NCBI GenBank assembly: GCA_023457355.1
Contig: JAEWLW010000009.1
Location: 1-64,000 of the forward strand
DNA: 64,000 bases
DNA from: Bacillota bacterium
Lineage (GTDB): Bacteria; Bacillota; Clostridia; Oscillospirales; Ruminococcaceae
Direction of reading: 5' to 3'
The translations under genes and the position numbers were made by a program. The notes under the pieces were generated by a model. That model searched no databases. It saw only the letters and a list, made by a program, of their open reading frames with translations, and had not been told where the DNA came from. Shown here piece by piece: positions 42,066 through 49,885 of this stretch (the stretch's first letter is position 1; every line of letters starts with the position of its first letter).

Positions 42066-42096
42066 ATTATAACACCTGGAGCCAACTCTAAGTCAA
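42066..42096 (-). promoter_or_regulatory. MerR-type promoter, 19-bp spacer (merR-AKR)
   Basis: On the minus strand TTGACT (42091-42096), 19-base spacer, TATAAT (42066-42071). The spacer contains the dyad GAGTTGGCTCC within an ACTTAGAG...CTCCAGGT context. Over-long spacers with a dyad are the hallmark of MerR activation by DNA distortion. Confidence 0.85.
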
Positions 42097-42184
42097 GCAT
42101 TTCAGCTGGAATTCTGAATATATCTTGAATACCCTGCTTTGTTCCGCAGCGATTGCAAAAAAATTACACAACCTCTTTTTTTCC

Positions 42185-42215
42185 TTGACTTGGAGTGAAC
42201 ACCAGCTTGTATAAT
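42185..42215 (+). promoter_or_regulatory. MerR-type promoter, 19-bp spacer (DUF362 gene)
   Basis: On the plus strand TTGACT (42185-42190), 19-base spacer, TATAAT (42210-42215), with a dyad-like ACTTGGAGTGAACACCAGC across the spacer. It matches the divergent promoter at 42066 in -35, -10, spacer length and dyad layout. It leads to the gene at 42315. Confidence 0.85.
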
Positions 42216-42314
42216 TTTCTTAAAGCGTTAACAATTTTGTGATTACCGGGCTGGATGATTCAACGGTGTGTCCCCACAAGACCGTACATTTTTTAAATAT
42301 AAGGAGATAATAAA

Positions 42315-43448
42315 ATGGAAAAAGCGACAGTGTATTTTACGGATTTTCGCACGGAGCCTTTTGGCGACGGATTGCCCGCCAAGCTTAAAAAGCTGATTAA
42401 GAAAGCCGGTATCGGGCAGATTGATATGGACGGTAAATTTGTCGCCATTAAACTGCACTTCGGCGAGATGGGCAATATCAGCTACCTGCGTCCCAACTAC
42501 GCCAAGGCCGTGGCCGACGTGGTAAAAGAACTGGGTGGCAAGCCCTTTTTAACCGATTGCAACACCATGTACCCCGGCAGCCGTAAAAATGCGTTGGAAC
42601 ATCTGGCGTGCGCCTGGGAAAACGGTTTTACGCCGCTGACGGTGGGATGTCCCATTTTGATCGGCGACGGCCTGAAGGGCACCGACGACATTGCCGTTCC
42701 GGTAGCGGGCGGCGAATATGTTCAGGAAGCGAAAATCGGCCGGGCCGTCATGGATGCCGACGTATTCATCAGCCTGACCCACTTTAAAGGGCACGAAATG
42801 ACCGGCTTTGGGGGCGCCATCAAGAATATTGGCATGGGCTGCGGCTCCCGTGCCGGTAAAAAAGAGCAGCACAGCAGCGGAAAGCCGTACATCCGCGAGA
42901 ATCTATGCCGTGGCTGCCGCAAATGTCAGAAGGAGTGTGCCAACAACGGCCTTGTTTTTGACAGCGAAACAAAAAAGATGGCGGTGGACCAGGAAAACTG
43001 CGTCGGCTGCGGCCGTTGCCTGGGGGCGTGCAATTTTGACGCCATTGCATTTGATAACCGCGATGCAAACGAACTGCTTAACTACCGCATGGCGGAATAT
43101 ACCAAGGCGGTCGTGGACGGCCGCCCCAATTTTCACATTTCTCTGGTGGTGGATGTTTCCCCCCATTGCGATTGCCACAGCGAAAACGACGCACCCATTT
43201 TGCCCAATCTGGGTATGTTTGCATCCTTTGATCCGCTGGCGCTGGATCAGGCCTGCGTGGACGCCTGCCTGAAAGCGCAGCCGCTTCCGGGAAGTAAGTT
43301 ATCCGATAATATGGAAAGGGCCGGCTTTGTAGACCGGCATGACCACTTCAAAAATTCTTCGCCTGAATCCGAATGGCGCGCCTGTCTCACGCATGCGGAA
43401 AAAATTGGTCTGGGTACCCGAAGCTACGAGATGGTCGTTATAAAATAG
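42315..43448 (+). CDS. DUF362 protein with two 4Fe-4S clusters
   Basis: A 377-residue protein combining a DUF362 domain (1-190 and the C-terminal part, with KLHFGEMGN, FLTDCNTMYPGSR and HFKGHEMTGFGGAIKN) with an inserted bacterial ferredoxin domain. The domain's cysteine clusters are CRGCRKCQKECANN and CVGCGRCLGAC. These proteins are widespread in anaerobes, and their reaction is unknown; a redox role is implied. AAGGAG precedes the ATG. It is transcribed divergently from the MerR-AKR pair, and both Fe-S proteins are thus probably induced together. Confidence 0.9.
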   Translation: MEKATVYFTDFRTEPFGDGLPAKLKKLIKKAGIGQIDMDGKFVAIKLHFGEMGNISYLRPNYAKAVADVVKELGGKPFLTDCNTMYPGSRKNALEHLACAWENGFTPLTVGCPILIGDGLKGTDDIAVPVAGGEYVQEAKIGRAVMDADVFISLTHFKGHEMTGFGGAIKNIGMGCGSRAGKKEQHSSGKPYIRENLCRGCRKCQKECANNGLVFDSETKKMAVDQENCVGCGRCLGACNFDAIAFDNRDANELLNYRMAEYTKAVVDGRPNFHISLVVDVSPHCDCHSENDAPILPNLGMFASFDPLALDQACVDACLKAQPLPGSKLSDNMERAGFVDRHDHFKNSSPESEWRACLTHAEKIGLGTRSYEMVVIK

Positions 43449-43461
43449 GCTAAAATAATCA

Positions 43462-43498
43462 CAAAAGGGCGCGTGGAATTTTCCCCGTGCCCTTTTGC
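43462..43498. terminator. Terminator after the DUF362 gene
   Basis: CAAAAGGGC...GCCCTTTTG stem (with partial pairing of GCG/CGT inside) and T-rich flanks; it also lies beyond the 3' end of the ABC permease on the other strand. Confidence 0.7.
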
Positions 43499-43651
43499 AA
43501 TTTTACCGCGCTAATTTTTTTGTAATTCAATCAGTGTTTAGTATAAACTGGTCCGCATGAAAGCGGTCTTTGAACAGCTGCGTAAGATCAGGCAGTTGCC
43601 TGGGGCAGAATTCCGCCCCGCAATAGGCGCCCAAAAACCTGAAATCGGCGT

Positions 43652-44488
43652 TTATCCCCAAATGGCGCTGGCGTCGGTTACGCTTCTGTTCAGGCGCGAA
43701 AAATCGGTTTTGACAAACGACCGGGTGGATAGCAGCAGAAACAGCACACCGATGGCGATGATGATTATAAACGTCATAAAAGGCGTTATGATAAAGCCGT
43801 TGATTTGGACGGCCAGCCCCTCCTGCACAAGCTGGGCAAGGGGCAAATTTGTTTTTTCAAGAACAATCATCCGGAAAAATGCGGTGGCATAGGTCATGGG
43901 GTTCAAATAAGAAACCAGCCTCAGGTTGCCCGGAAGCATGGAAAGCGGAATATAGGCGCCGGAGAGAAAGGTCAGGGGCATGGTAACCGCCGCCTTGATG
44001 ATTTGGAAGGTTTGCCCATTGCGCACTTTGGTGGCCATAAACAGGCCAACGCCGGAAAAAACAATGCCAATGCAGATCATGGCCAGCAGAATAAAGAGCG
44101 GTGTGGTCCAAGCCGTGAATTTAATGCCGAGAAACAGGCCGATACCCAACACCATCACACCCTGTAATGTGGAGACTGTTGCGGCAGATAATAACTGCCC
44201 CATTGCAACCGAGATTCTTTTGGCCGGTGAAACCAGAACCTCTTTCATAAAACCGCCGACCATATCGTCAACCGTCGAGGAGGCCAGCGTCAGCGCGCTT
44301 TCAAACACGGTTGTAATAATGACGCCGGACAGCATATACGCAAAGGGGTTTTCAATGTAATCACTTTTGAAGATTGCGCCGAATACGTAGACAAAGAAAA
44401 GCGGGAATATCAGTGACAGAACCAGCCCGGTTCTGTTCCGGACAAAAGCTTTCAGGCCTCTTTTCCACAATGCAAGAACAGTATTCAT
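43652..44488 (-). CDS. ABC-2-type permease (DrrB-like)
   Basis: A 278-residue membrane subunit of an ABC exporter, with six hydrophobic segments. The conserved ABC-2 stretch PLTFLSGAYIPLSMLPGNLR and YLNPMTYATAFFRMIV are present near residues 165-215. AGGGGG precedes the ATG region, and the gene starts one base after the ATPase stop, so the two are translated together. Systems of this kind export drugs, lipids or polyketides. The cargo is unknown. Confidence 0.9.
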   Translation of the reverse strand: MNTVLALWKRGLKAFVRNRTGLVLSLIFPLFFVYVFGAIFKSDYIENPFAYMLSGVIITTVFESALTLASSTVDDMVGGFMKEVLVSPAKRISVAMGQLLSAATVSTLQGVMVLGIGLFLGIKFTAWTTPLFILLAMICIGIVFSGVGLFMATKVRNGQTFQIIKAAVTMPLTFLSGAYIPLSMLPGNLRLVSYLNPMTYATAFFRMIVLEKTNLPLAQLVQEGLAVQINGFIITPFMTFIIIIAIGVLFLLLSTRSFVKTDFSRLNRSVTDASAIWG

Positions 44489-44489
44489 T

Positions 44490-45410
44490 TCAAACCCCCT
44501 CCCGGATCTGTCTTCCGGTTATTTCCAGGAACACATCGTTGAAGGTTCCTTTTTTTATCTCCAGGTTTGTAATATGCGCTTTATGGGCACTGATAACAGC
44601 CAGCAAACGATCCAGCTGGTCCGCCTCCACTTTATAATAGCCGTCTTTTTTAATATAGCTTAACGCCTGCTGTATCAGCAGTGCTTCCAGCTCGGCTTCA
44701 TTCTCGGTGTTGATGTAGGCTTTATCGCGCGTATAACGCTTTTTTAAAGCGTACGGGGTGTCGTGCGCCACAATAACACCGCCGTCGATGATGGCAACCT
44801 TATTGCAGATTTCAGCTTCCTCCATGTAGTGGGTTGTCAGAAAAATGGTGATGTTCCGCTCTTTTTGAAGCTTGATAATGTATTCCCAGATATGCGCCCT
44901 TGTCTGGGGGTCCAGCCCCGTTGTCGGCTCGTCCAGAAACAGAACCTTGGGGTAGTGTATGAGGCCGCGCGCAATTTCAACGCGCCGTTTCATGCCGCCC
45001 GACAGCGCGCCGACCAGCTTTTTTCGTTCGCCCATCAAGTCCACCAGCTTCAGGACAAACTGGATGCGTTCTTCAACCTCCCTTTTAGGGATATTATAAA
45101 AGACACAATGCATTTTTAGGTTTTCTTCAATGCTCATCTTGGCATCAAGGGTGGAGTCCTGAAACACGACGCCGATCGCTGAGCGCACGTCACTTTTCTG
45201 CTCGGTGACATCTTTGCCGTTAATAAAAAGCGAACCTGATGTTTTTTCAAATATGGTGCACAGCGTGTTGATGGTTGTGCTTTTGCCGGCGCCATTCGGC
45301 CCTAAAAATGCGAAAACGCTGCCTTCCTCCACGCTGAATGAAATATTGTTGACGGCAACAAAATTGCCGTATTTTTTTGTGAAGTTTTTCACTTCGATAA
45401 TTGGGTTCAT
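44490..45410 (-). CDS. ABC transporter ATPase (DrrA-like)
   Basis: The 306-residue ATPase of the exporter. Walker A is GPNGAGKST, the signature is ALSGGMKRRVEIARGL, Walker B is VLFLDEPTTGLD, and the H-loop is LTTHYMEEAE. A C-terminal domain of about 80 residues is typical of DrrA-like ATPases. The start at 45410 has GGGGT upstream. It is divergent from the TasA-like cluster at 45743 with a 332-bp spacer containing its promoter. Confidence 0.92.
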   Translation of the reverse strand: MNPIIEVKNFTKKYGNFVAVNNISFSVEEGSVFAFLGPNGAGKSTTINTLCTIFEKTSGSLFINGKDVTEQKSDVRSAIGVVFQDSTLDAKMSIEENLKMHCVFYNIPKREVEERIQFVLKLVDLMGERKKLVGALSGGMKRRVEIARGLIHYPKVLFLDEPTTGLDPQTRAHIWEYIIKLQKERNITIFLTTHYMEEAEICNKVAIIDGGVIVAHDTPYALKKRYTRDKAYINTENEAELEALLIQQALSYIKKDGYYKVEADQLDRLLAVISAHKAHITNLEIKKGTFNDVFLEITGRQIREGV

Positions 45411-45430
45411 CCAAACATACCCCGTTTCTT

Positions 45431-45549
45431 AATCCGTGCTGCAAAGCACGGATTTTTGCATTTTTGCTTTATTATATTTTCCGATTATAGTGATTAAACC
45501 TGAGCCATGTCAAGTTTTGTTTGCAAAATCGTTACATGGCGGGATGTAA
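45431..45549 (-). promoter_or_regulatory. Promoter, operator-like dyad and leader hairpin of the ABC exporter
   Basis: On the minus strand TTGACA (45508-45513), 18-base spacer, TATAAT (45484-45489). Upstream lies the inverted repeat TTACAT-N6-ATGTAA (45532-45549). In the leader, 20 bp before the ATPase start, is a perfect 10-bp hairpin AATCCGTGCT-GCAA-AGCACGGATT (45431-45454). Read on the plus strand, this hairpin is followed by TTTTTGCATTTTTG and would look like a terminator, but no plus-strand gene precedes it. Confidence 0.65.
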
Positions 45550-45617
45550 TCTGTGTTTTTTTCACGCCATTTAATACCTTTCAAAATAGATCATGCTAAA
45601 AATGGATAATATTGAAT

Positions 45618-45646
45618 TTGATTTAAAAAATGCAAAATGATATCAT
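45618..45646 (+). promoter_or_regulatory. Probable promoter of the TasA-like cluster
   Basis: TTGATT (45618-45623), 17-base spacer, TATCAT (45641-45646), about 97 bp before the first gene of the cluster. It is a weaker match than other promoters in this window. Confidence 0.45.
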
Positions 45647-45742
45647 AATGCCATAGAAACTGTTTAAAAAACGGAAGAATAATATGGTAATACTTCACAA
45701 ATTTCCGAACTGCCTCTATGCGTACTAAACGGGAGATGAATT

Positions 45743-46705
45743 ATGAAAAAAGCTGTCATAACCCTTCTTTTACTCTTGGTGATTGTCAGCTCATTAACTG
45801 CAGGTACTCTTTCCAGCTATACGGTGACGATTGACAACATGAACAATGGCAGCGTTGTTGCCAAAGAATTTGTGTTTGTTAAAGAGGGCGCCGACTCTTT
45901 TCAGCAGGGCATTAAGATTGCACCTTCGGAAACGGTGCGCTGGCAATTTAACGTCCGTAATTTTGAAAACGGCATTGTGACTGAGACAGATTTATATTAT
46001 AAGCTTGTTTTCACCGTCGAGGCGGCGGCCGGAAAACAGGCCATTCAACCGCTGATGGTTACCGTCAGGGATCAAAACGGGAACGAAATGGCAAGCGTGA
46101 CCGGAACCGGCGTATTCAATGTTTTGGGCACATTTCCGCTCTCCGCAACCGGGCAGACGAAGGATTACATAGTTGAGCTGTATTGGCCCAGCGGCAACAA
46201 TGATATCGATTATGCGGGCGGAGATTTTGGCACCGCTGTCCGGGTGGATGCGATCGCTTCTCAGATTCCGCTCAGTGGTGAAACGGAAAACCCGAACCCC
46301 AATCATAATATCAGCGTTTTGTATGAAACGACCGCACCGTGGCAGAACGGGCAAAGCGGCCCGCATTATTATCAATACCAGATGACCGTCACCAACAACA
46401 CCGATGAACCTATAAACGATTGGTATATGCGCTTTTCACTGCCGACGGACAGGCTTTCCGGCAGCATATGGCGGGCCAGAAACCAGAGCGCCGGCTTGCC
46501 GGAAGGGTCGTATAACATTGTCAATCCCGCCTATAACAGCCAGACAACGGACAATATTCTGCCGGGCCAGAGCGTCACTTTTGGCGGTCAGGCTATCGGT
46601 ATGGGCGCTGAACCGGTCAGCGGCGTCAGCGTGGGCGGCAGCAATGTGCCTGCCAGCACGGACATAGCGCTGCGCTATGAGTTCGGGAAAAACGCGCTGA
46701 ATTAA
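45743..46705 (+). CDS. TasA/CalY-like secreted protein with C-terminal CBM2-like domain
   Basis: A 320-residue exported protein. The signal peptide (about 1-21) ends in TAGTLSSYT, the SipW-cognate type. Residues 22-175 are a TasA/CalY-like beta domain clearly paralogous to the protein at 47276 (GSVVAKEFVF, NDIDYAGGDFGTA). From about 190 a second domain has a carbohydrate-binding-module family 2 pattern: APWQNG, MTVTNNTDEPINDWYMRF, NPAYN and ILPGQSVTFGGQ. GGGAG precedes the ATG. This suggests a fibre-forming surface protein that also binds a polysaccharide. The CBM2 assignment is by eye. Confidence 0.8.
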   Translation: MKKAVITLLLLLVIVSSLTAGTLSSYTVTIDNMNNGSVVAKEFVFVKEGADSFQQGIKIAPSETVRWQFNVRNFENGIVTETDLYYKLVFTVEAAAGKQAIQPLMVTVRDQNGNEMASVTGTGVFNVLGTFPLSATGQTKDYIVELYWPSGNNDIDYAGGDFGTAVRVDAIASQIPLSGETENPNPNHNISVLYETTAPWQNGQSGPHYYQYQMTVTNNTDEPINDWYMRFSLPTDRLSGSIWRARNQSAGLPEGSYNIVNPAYNSQTTDNILPGQSVTFGGQAIGMGAEPVSGVSVGGSNVPASTDIALRYEFGKNALN

Positions 46706-46730
46706 GGCAGGGAGGTGCAACGGGCGAGCG

Positions 46731-47246
46731 ATGAGATTCAGACTTCTTTTAATACTGGCACTTTCTGGTGCGGTGTGGACTTCTCTGGTCGTTGGAACCC
46801 TGTCCGGGTTTACAAATCAAACCGCTTACAGCGCGACCGTGGTTCCGGATACGGCGGCGATACGCCGTTTGGCGGAAGCAAAGCAGAAGGAACAGGCGGA
46901 CAGTCCACCGAGCGATGAACGGCAGCCAACAGCGTCACAGCCAAAAACAGGGCCGCAGGAGACGCAGCCTTCAAGCGAGCCCACACAGGCGCAAACAGAA
47001 ACGCCGCCACAGACAGAACCGGCAGACCAGGCGCAGGATGCGTTGTCTTCACAGATGGCCGAAACACAGGAAGAGCCGGTGGCGACAGAAAGTGAAGCGG
47101 CGAAAGCGGTACCCGGCGCAGATGCATCCCGGCAGCCGGTTCCATCGCAGGATGAAGCCTCCCCGGAGGAACCGCCAGAACAAGCCGGCCGAGGTATTCA
47201 GGCGCTGCTCGGGCGCCTCTACAGGTGGCGTGCAAACTTTTCATAA
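46731..47246 (+). CDS. Secreted low-complexity protein with SipW-type signal
   Basis: A 171-residue protein. The signal segment (1-24) ends in VVGTLSGFT, again resembling the SipW-cognate signal. The rest is a low-complexity Gln/Glu/Pro/Thr/Ser-rich chain with no predicted fold, ending in a basic, partly hydrophobic tail (GIQALLGRLYRWRANFS). Composition suggests an extended linker or wall-spanning segment. It sits between two TasA-like genes, 26 bp after the first, where Bacillus has the TasA-anchoring protein TapA; the analogy is positional only. I do not recognise homologues. Confidence 0.7.
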   Translation: MRFRLLLILALSGAVWTSLVVGTLSGFTNQTAYSATVVPDTAAIRRLAEAKQKEQADSPPSDERQPTASQPKTGPQETQPSSEPTQAQTETPPQTEPADQAQDALSSQMAETQEEPVATESEAAKAVPGADASRQPVPSQDEASPEEPPEQAGRGIQALLGRLYRWRANFS

Positions 47247-47275
47247 CCCAACAATATTTTTGGAGGAAAATCTAC

Positions 47276-47806
47276 ATGAAAAAAGCTTTGACCATTATTG
47301 CACTTGTTCTCGTCATTTCCACCTCTGTCATTGCCGGAACACTGGCGATGTACACAACATCCATTGATGATCTGGCACAGGGCAGCGTCGTCGCAAAGGC
47401 ATTCGTTATGACGGAAGGCGGCACGGATACCTTTACGCAAAATGTTGCGATCGCCCCCGGCGAAACCCAGGATTTTAAGTTCAGCATTAAAAATTACGAC
47501 GGTTCTATTGTCAGCGAGACGGCGATGGCGCTGGCCATTGATGTGGATGTGACGGCTGCACAGGGCAAAAACCTGATTGCGCCGCTGAAAATTTCGGTTG
47601 AGGATGCCTCCGGCAATACCGTGGGCAGCGTCACCGGCAGCGGCCTGATTGAATTCGACGACGAATTTGCCTTGCAGGCGCAGGGACAGGAGAAAACCTT
47701 TACCGCCGTCGTCACGTGGCCCGGCGACGGCAGCGCCGATATTGACTATGCGGGCGCTGAATTTGGCACGGCACTTAAAGTTTCGGTAACAGGTACACAG
47801 AAATAA
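47276..47806 (+). CDS. TasA/CalY-like secreted protein
   Basis: A 176-residue exported protein. The signal peptide ends in IAGTLAMYTTS, the SipW-cognate class. The mature part matches the N-terminal domain of the protein at 45743 along its whole length (QGSVVAKAFV, ADIDYAGAEFGTALKV), so the two arose by duplication. Known relatives (TasA, camelysin) form extracellular fibres or act as surface proteases. TGGAGG precedes the ATG at 47276; the longer frame is rejected. No zinc protease motif is visible. A terminator follows 17 bp after the stop. Confidence 0.85.
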   Translation: MKKALTIIALVLVISTSVIAGTLAMYTTSIDDLAQGSVVAKAFVMTEGGTDTFTQNVAIAPGETQDFKFSIKNYDGSIVSETAMALAIDVDVTAAQGKNLIAPLKISVEDASGNTVGSVTGSGLIEFDDEFALQAQGQEKTFTAVVTWPGDGSADIDYAGAEFGTALKVSVTGTQK

Positions 47807-47823
47807 GCAGATATATTTTAACA

Positions 47824-47856
47824 CAAAAGCCGACCGTATGATATGGTCGGCTTTTG
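47824..47856. terminator. Terminator after the TasA-like gene
   Basis: Perfect 12-bp stem CAAAAGCCGACC / GGTCGGCTTTTG with a nine-base loop. It separates the structural genes from the repeat and from sipW. Confidence 0.88.
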
Positions 47857-47895
47857 CGTGAAGGCGGGCGGTTATAAGCGGCCTTAGCTACTGCG

Positions 47896-48285
47896 GGCTG
47901 TCAATAAAGTGACAGGGGCTTAGCAATTTGCATAAAACAATACCGCTTATCACGGCATAGGAGACCCCGGCGAGGGCTCTCCCTGCAAGAATGCCCGCTG
48001 TGGCGCCACCAAGACCCCGCGCGCTTTTAAAACGTTCGACCAAAACCTTTTGGTTTGTGCAACTTTTTCTTTGATTCTTTGACAGGCTGCAGCGGTCTCG
48101 GCCGCGTTTCTTTCACCGGCACCTTCATTTTTTTAATGGCGAAGAGTATAAAGCGTTTTTGGTGCAATGATTATAATTAATGTTGTTTTGTTAGGCCAGG
48201 CAACTTAAGCATGACGGCAGGATGGGCAAGCATGTGCCTTGTAAGGGTGACGGCATAGCGAAGCGCGAAATAGGTCGCAGAGGTT
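47896..48285. repeat. Dispersed intergenic repeat, copy B
   Basis: About 390 bp matching copy A at 32863 in block order. It starts with TCAATAAAGTGACAGGGGCT and GCAATTTGCA, continues with CCGCTTATC, CCCCGGCGAGGG, ACCAAGACCC, GCGCTTTT and GACCAAAACCTTT, and ends near CTTGTAAGGGTGACGG. The middle differs. No open frame with a ribosome site is present. The stretch 47857-48341 between the TasA-like genes and sipW is made up almost entirely of this repeat. Confidence 0.65.
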
Positions 48286-48341
48286 AATTCTATCTTGAAG
48301 TTTTCCGGTTATATACGCTAACGCGGCGGGAGAAGAGGCAA

Positions 48342-48863
48342 GTGGAGAAAAAATATACAACACAGGAAGATATCGAACAGATTCAAAAAGAACTTGCATT
48401 ACAAAAACAGAAGCGTGAGAACAGAAACAGCAAGCGGCGAAAAAGGCATCGTGCCGGGCTGGTCAGAAAGGTTGTCGGTGGCATCGCCTTCGGCGCCGTA
48501 ACACTCTTTCTTCTGGTGACGCTCATTTCAATTCAGATGCAAAAGAACAGGGGCGAAATACCAAACCTTTTGGGGTATCAGTTTTATAGGGTGGAAACCG
48601 GGAGCATGGACCCGACGCTGGCAATCGGTTCGGTGATCATGTCCCGAAAAGCAAACGGCCAGACGCTTAAAGCAGGGGATATCGTGACGTTCCGGATGCT
48701 CTCGGGCGCGATTGTCACCCATCGCGTCGTGGAGGTTCTTCGGGAAAATGATCAGATTACCTACCGAACCAAGGGTGATAATCCGGTTAACGCCCCGGAT
48801 CAGGAGCTGCTGACGCCGGACAGGGTGCTGTCGGTTTTTGTTGCGAAGATTCCATGGACCTGA
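48342..48863 (+). CDS. sipW: SipW-type signal peptidase I
   Basis: A 173-residue signal peptidase of the ER/SipW type, which uses Ser and His. The N-terminus is long and charged (residues 1-40), then one membrane segment (about 44-64), then TGSMDP with catalytic Ser88, AIVTHRVVEV with His127 and TKGDNP near 146. The protein ends at KIPW, where many SipW proteins continue into a second membrane segment. The start is GTG with GGGAGAAGAGG upstream. It should process the three SipW-type preproteins encoded just before. It overlaps the next gene by 10 bases. Confidence 0.92.
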   Translation: MEKKYTTQEDIEQIQKELALQKQKRENRNSKRRKRHRAGLVRKVVGGIAFGAVTLFLLVTLISIQMQKNRGEIPNLLGYQFYRVETGSMDPTLAIGSVIMSRKANGQTLKAGDIVTFRMLSGAIVTHRVVEVLRENDQITYRTKGDNPVNAPDQELLTPDRVLSVFVAKIPWT

Positions 48864-49885
48864 TGGGGGATGATCAAGTGGATATACCAAGTCAGATACC
48901 TGCCGATATCCAAAGCGTGGATGAAAAAGAGACGGCTGTTGTTTTTATGGACGGCATCTCTTCGCTTGAATACGATTTCTCTGATAATCAGGCGCCTGTT
49001 CGGGTGCTTCAAAATATCGGCTTGCAAATTAAAAATGCGGAATGCTGGGGCATTACGGGTCAGCCGGACTATGCGGTGCGGCTGCTGCTGGAAATTATGG
49101 GGAACATCCGGCCGTACCACGGCGGAACCTGTGTTCTGATAGGGCGCGGGATGATGCGCCACAAACGGGTTATCCTGCCGCATGTTTTTTATATCGGCGA
49201 TACAAAAATGCTGTACAGTCATCTGAATGTGCTGGAGTATCTGATGCTGGCGTTGGCCAAGCTGGATTCGGACAGGTTGTCACTTCAGGAAAATTTGCTG
49301 CAACAGCTGCTAGGGTTGGGTCTTGGCAGCATGGTGCTGGCACCGGTCGGCGCGCTGACCGAGGAACAAAAAGCGGTTGTGTGCCTTGTGGCCGCGTCTT
49401 ACGCGCAAGGCAATTTAATCCTCTTTAATTTTCCCGATTGCATGTTTGACGCCGGTTTGTCAGGAAGTATCGCCCAACTGGCAGATATCATCAGGCGGCG
49501 CGACAACACGCTTGTTTTAGGAACAGGGTGCTGTGCACTCATTGAAAAAGGATGCAGCCACACCGCCTATATCGCCGGCGGCAGACTGCTGTATCAGGGT
49601 ACTGTGGAAAATTTGAAGCGGCAGTACGATAAAACGCTCGTTGTGATGCGTGACAAAAACATCGGGGAGATCCGGGAAAGGCTCGCCCCGCTGCTGCCCG
49701 GTTACAGGTTTGTCATCAGGGACGGGGCGCTTTATATCGGCAGCGCGTCGCCCCAGCCGGACGAAAGGGTCATCTATCAGAAAATGGCGCAGGCCGGCCT
49801 TGTGCCGGATTTTGTGGCGCGTCACGAGAAAACCGTCAAAAATGCTTACGAGGAAATTGTTTCGACGTATGATTTACCGGAATAG
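48854..49885 (+). CDS. ABC-ATPase-like protein lacking catalytic motifs
   Basis: A 343-residue soluble protein with the layout of an ABC ATPase (VLQNIGLQIKNAECWGITG, IRPYHGGTCVLIG, LNVLEYLMLAL, AGGRLLYQGTVENL). The Walker A position reads GITGQPDYAV (no GKS/T), the signature position ALTEEQ, the Walker B position LILFNFPD (no DE), and the H-loop histidine is missing. It should therefore not hydrolyse ATP, yet the frame is intact. It overlaps sipW by 10 bases and the following membrane fusion gene by 17, so all three are translated together. It probably acts as a cytoplasmic partner of the membrane fusion protein. Confidence 0.78.
   Translation: MDLMGDDQVDIPSQIPADIQSVDEKETAVVFMDGISSLEYDFSDNQAPVRVLQNIGLQIKNAECWGITGQPDYAVRLLLEIMGNIRPYHGGTCVLIGRGMMRHKRVILPHVFYIGDTKMLYSHLNVLEYLMLALAKLDSDRLSLQENLLQQLLGLGLGSMVLAPVGALTEEQKAVVCLVAASYAQGNLILFNFPDCMFDAGLSGSIAQLADIIRRRDNTLVLGTGCCALIEKGCSHTAYIAGGRLLYQGTVENLKRQYDKTLVVMRDKNIGEIRERLAPLLPGYRFVIRDGALYIGSASPQPDERVIYQKMAQAGLVPDFVARHEKTVKNAYEEIVSTYDLPE

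Noticed and set aside
43557..43892. 111-codon plus-strand frame opposite the ABC permease 3' end
   Set aside because: Mostly antisense to the permease, with no ribosome site.
46731..47246. Assignment of the 171-residue low-complexity protein as TapA
   Set aside because: Position resembles the Bacillus tapA-sipW-tasA operon, but there is no sequence similarity that I can see.
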